This document shows positions 61,435 to 64,000 of a stretch of DNA of 64,000 nt, piece by piece. Every line of letters begins with the position of its first letter. Within the stretch, counting starts at the first letter, position 1. Location: NCBI RefSeq assembly GCF_024713975.1, contig NC_091096.1, positions 8,132,001-8,196,000 on the forward strand, read 5' to 3'. The stretch comes from Paralichthys olivaceus (lineage: Eukaryota; Chordata; Actinopteri; Pleuronectiformes; Paralichthyidae). Below the pieces are notes generated by a model, which made no database searches, had not been told where the DNA came from, and saw only the letters and a program-made list of their open reading frames with translations. The position numbers and the translations under genes are program-made.

Positions 61435-61440
61435 ATTAAA
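61435..61440 (+). other. UBOX5 polyadenylation signal (ATTAAA)
   Basis: ATTAAA lies 87 bases after the stop codon. It is the common variant of AATAAA and predicts a very short 3' untranslated region ending near 61455. Confidence 0.6.
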
Positions 61441-61449
61441 GCTGGAGGT

Positions 61450-64000
61450 TAAAATTCCCATGAATACATTGTTTATTGAGTTTGATGCTGTTCCCTTCTT
61501 TGACGTACAGTGTGTCGTCATGCACCATTGTAGGTTGGATTATATAATAACTTCCGAGGAGGTACATTTTTTCGGCATTTTCAATTACATTATGCATCTT
61601 TGATGTCTCATTGTTATGTATCATTTTGTGTCTCATGTCATCCGTTTGCGTACTTGGAAGTACATGAAGTGGAGCAGGATGTGTTCCTTAGATGTTTCCT
61701 TGGACCAGTGGCGTCACAACATCAGATTAGGCCAAACAACAGCTGAAGAAAGAACACCACTGAAAGCAAAGACCTTTACAACGTATAAAAAAAAAAACTT
61801 AAGGACTTCTTCTCCACCTCCTCTCCCTCGCTGTGCTAACCTCTCCATTGATCATTGAAGTTTTGTTGCAACCTTGGTCCTGCAGCTTTTTCAGGACCCT
61901 GGTTGTGTAGATGTGCTGAGGATTCACAAAGAAAAGGCTGAGGGACAGAAAAACAGAGCAAGAGGCCAGAAGAATTAATGCGAAAAACGAAGTGACTCAA
62001 GGCTGCGTGTTCATTGTGCAGAAACAGACGGGGTCACGCTCAGCAGATCAGCTGTTACCACGTTAGCCCTGTCCTCGTCTATGGACTATCCCCTTGTTCC
62101 TTATACATGGGTAAAAGCAAGCAGAGATGCAATACTGGGTCTTCTTGGAACTGATCATGTTTTTTATGACTTGAATTCCTACAATGGCAAAGGTGTGGTG
62201 TAAGGAAATAAATGTGTGCACGTTGTTTACCGGCTACATGACCTCCTGTGTCCTTGCCCCCGAGATTAATTATCTGTCTCTTTAACACTCCACCCTATTC
62301 ACCTCTTATAAGTGTATTGTCGTGTGCACAAAAGGGTTAAACAGAGCAAAGTCAGACGAAAAAGTATTCATCTGGCTTTTATGATCACAAACAGCATAAT
62401 TTAAATGTTGGTTTCCCTGACAACATTAAGCCTATAACCAAGGTCGTGATCCTGTATCCGCTCAAGAAGAAGATAGTGGAGTTGCTCTGCATGTGAAATC
62501 GACATCAGCCGCACTATTTCAGTCACAAGTGGACGGTAAAGCGCTGAACGCTGAATCAGACTCACTATTGTTAGAACGTTTGGTTTCACTTTTAAATGAT
62601 TTTTCTGCTTCGTACAAGTGAGAAATGTAAAAACTTAAATTTGAATCCACTGCTTATGAACGGTTGAAAGCAATATTGTTAGATAATTCTACTTGTTTCA
62701 TGTTCAGGAGTACAGTAATGCATAACAAGTCCACATTTAGTTTTTATTAAACGATAGGCCTTGAATGCCGTGTTGATGATTAAACGACTCCTTCACACCT
62801 CAACCTGCTGCCCCTCATGATCAGTTTTGCCATTTTATCGCTCATTTGTTAATGAGCATCACAACAGCTAATGGGTGCAACACAACCCTGTGCATGCAAC
62901 AAGACACCGAACAGAATAATAACCTGAGAATATTTGTGTTTATCTAAAATGCTAATCCTGTTATGCTCATTTGTTGTTTTTAAATTATGCCAGGAGGATA
63001 ATTTGTGTGACCCTTGGAGGTTGTCGTGATGCTCGCTTCATGTTTCCTCCAGTCGGTAATGGAGTCACATCAGTTCAGCTGTGGTGTTTCTGTGAGGATT
63101 GGAAAGTTCTCCCTGTGTCTTTGTTTTCTCTCAGAACTCCTGCTTCTTGCCACAGTCCAAAGACCGGCCGCGGTTAGTTTAATTAGAGAATCTAAATTGA
63201 CCATAGGTGTTGTTGTGAGCGTCTGTGGTTGTTTGTCTCTGTATGTTTGACCCAGTGACGAGCGGGCTATCTGTCCAGGGTGCACTCTGGGATTGGGTCA
63301 GCTGGGATTGGCTTGAGCTCTGTCTGCGATGAACCTGCCTGTTTGGAATGGCCTGTTTGCTTCGCCTGTGGTGATGCTGTTTGCTACTCTTCTTTCTGAA
63401 ACTGTTAAAGTGACCTGCAGTAAATGAGCCAGGGGAGGTCAAATCCAGCTGCCAGACTCAATCCACAGAACCCTGAAGCTGAAATGGCAAATCAGTCGTC
63501 GTGAACGTGGTGTTGGCACGATCGACGACCTCATTCACGCTGATGAGCGCCTCTCTCCTGCTTAAACTTATATCAAAGTTTGTATCACGTATCCAATTCA
63601 CACCAAAATCTACTCTGCACTTCCTTGGACCTTTAACAATACACAGACCAAGTGTAAGATATTAAGGCTAAATTGCATTTTGTTTTCATGAGGGTTTATA
63701 ATGACATCTTGAGAATCATTGCAGAATCGTTTTACTCCCTCATATCGGTATCAGCATCAACCCCCCAAAAACTCGATATCGATCAGGCTCAGGTCAGGAA
63801 GTCTGTCACAAACAGGGTTGAGCAGGAACTTTGGTTTAATAGCTGAACTGTCCCTGATCATCATGGAACCACATGTACTCAATCAGTGCACTTGTTGCAT
63901 TCAATTACAGTTAAACTCTAATTGGCGCGGTGTTACTTTACTCACATTATTCCGAGGTAATTTGTGCTCTGCTGTTTTCTTGTGTACATTAGTATGATGG
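61450..64000. other. Intergenic region downstream of UBOX5
   Basis: No conserved coding sequence was recognised on either strand. A degenerate repeat is present near 63.2 kb. Open frames up to 92 codons have no recognisable similarity. The next gene is beyond the window. Confidence 0.7.
63180..63345 (+). mobile_element. Degenerate SINE-like teleost interspersed repeat
   Basis: Contains, in order, 'gagaatctaaattgaccata', 'tggttgtttgtctctgtatg', 'gtccagggtgcactctggga' and 'gtcagctgggattggcttga'. This order matches a very common non-coding fish repeat that I remember, though I cannot name its family with confidence. Both ends are indistinct. Confidence 0.55.

Overview
The window is vertebrate genomic DNA, almost certainly from a teleost fish and probably a percomorph. 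It has spliced genes with GT-AG introns, many CA/GT microsatellites, low coding density, and several interspersed repeats of types I recognise from teleost genomes (a 'ggaatagtt' inverted-terminal-repeat element, a 'gggctgcaac' hAT-like element, L2-type LINE 3' ends). I rebuilt five protein-coding genes by hand from exon translations with consistent splice phase. No RNA gene, CRISPR array or intact transposase or reverse transcriptase was found.

Layout. (1) About 1-22.7 kb, minus strand: COMMD10, a Commander-complex subunit. Five coding exons lie between 17209 and 22664. The last ~36 codons are not visible, so 1-17208 is most likely its large downstream intron. (2) 24.6-33.7 kb, minus strand: AP3S1, complete in six coding exons (193 aa), the sigma-3A subunit of the AP-3 adaptor. 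(3) 37.2-42.1 kb, plus strand: CDO1, cysteine dioxygenase, complete in five exons (201 aa), with a TATA box. (4) 48.7-54.2 kb, minus strand: CEP78, a centriolar leucine-rich-repeat protein, complete in 15 coding exons (684 aa). (5) 57.4-61.3 kb, plus strand: UBOX5/RNF37, a U-box plus RING-finger ubiquitin ligase, complete in six coding exons (642 aa). The stretches 33.8-37.1, 42.1-48.7 and 61.4-64 kb are intergenic and rich in repeats.

The genes do not form one pathway; they are neighbours by chromosomal history. COMMD10, AP3S1 and CDO1 are linked on human 5q, where ATG12 lies between AP3S1 and CDO1 and LVRN between AP3S1 and COMMD10. I see neither here. CEP78 and UBOX5 are on human chromosomes 9 and 20, so the CDO1-CEP78-UBOX5 junctions reflect fish-versus-human rearrangement. 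CEP78 and UBOX5 are head to head, about 1 kb apart.

Most notable: three (GT/CA)n microsatellites lie directly against splice sites (CDO1 exon 4 acceptor, AP3S1 exon 6 acceptor, COMMD10 exon 5 donor). Others are a nested ~97-bp palindrome in COMMD10 intron 1, a Gln/Lys-rich insertion in the UBOX5 N-terminal domain, a near-complete non-autonomous DNA transposon in AP3S1 intron 5, and a higher-order GATA/GACA satellite between COMMD10 and AP3S1. I found no convincing wholly new biological system.
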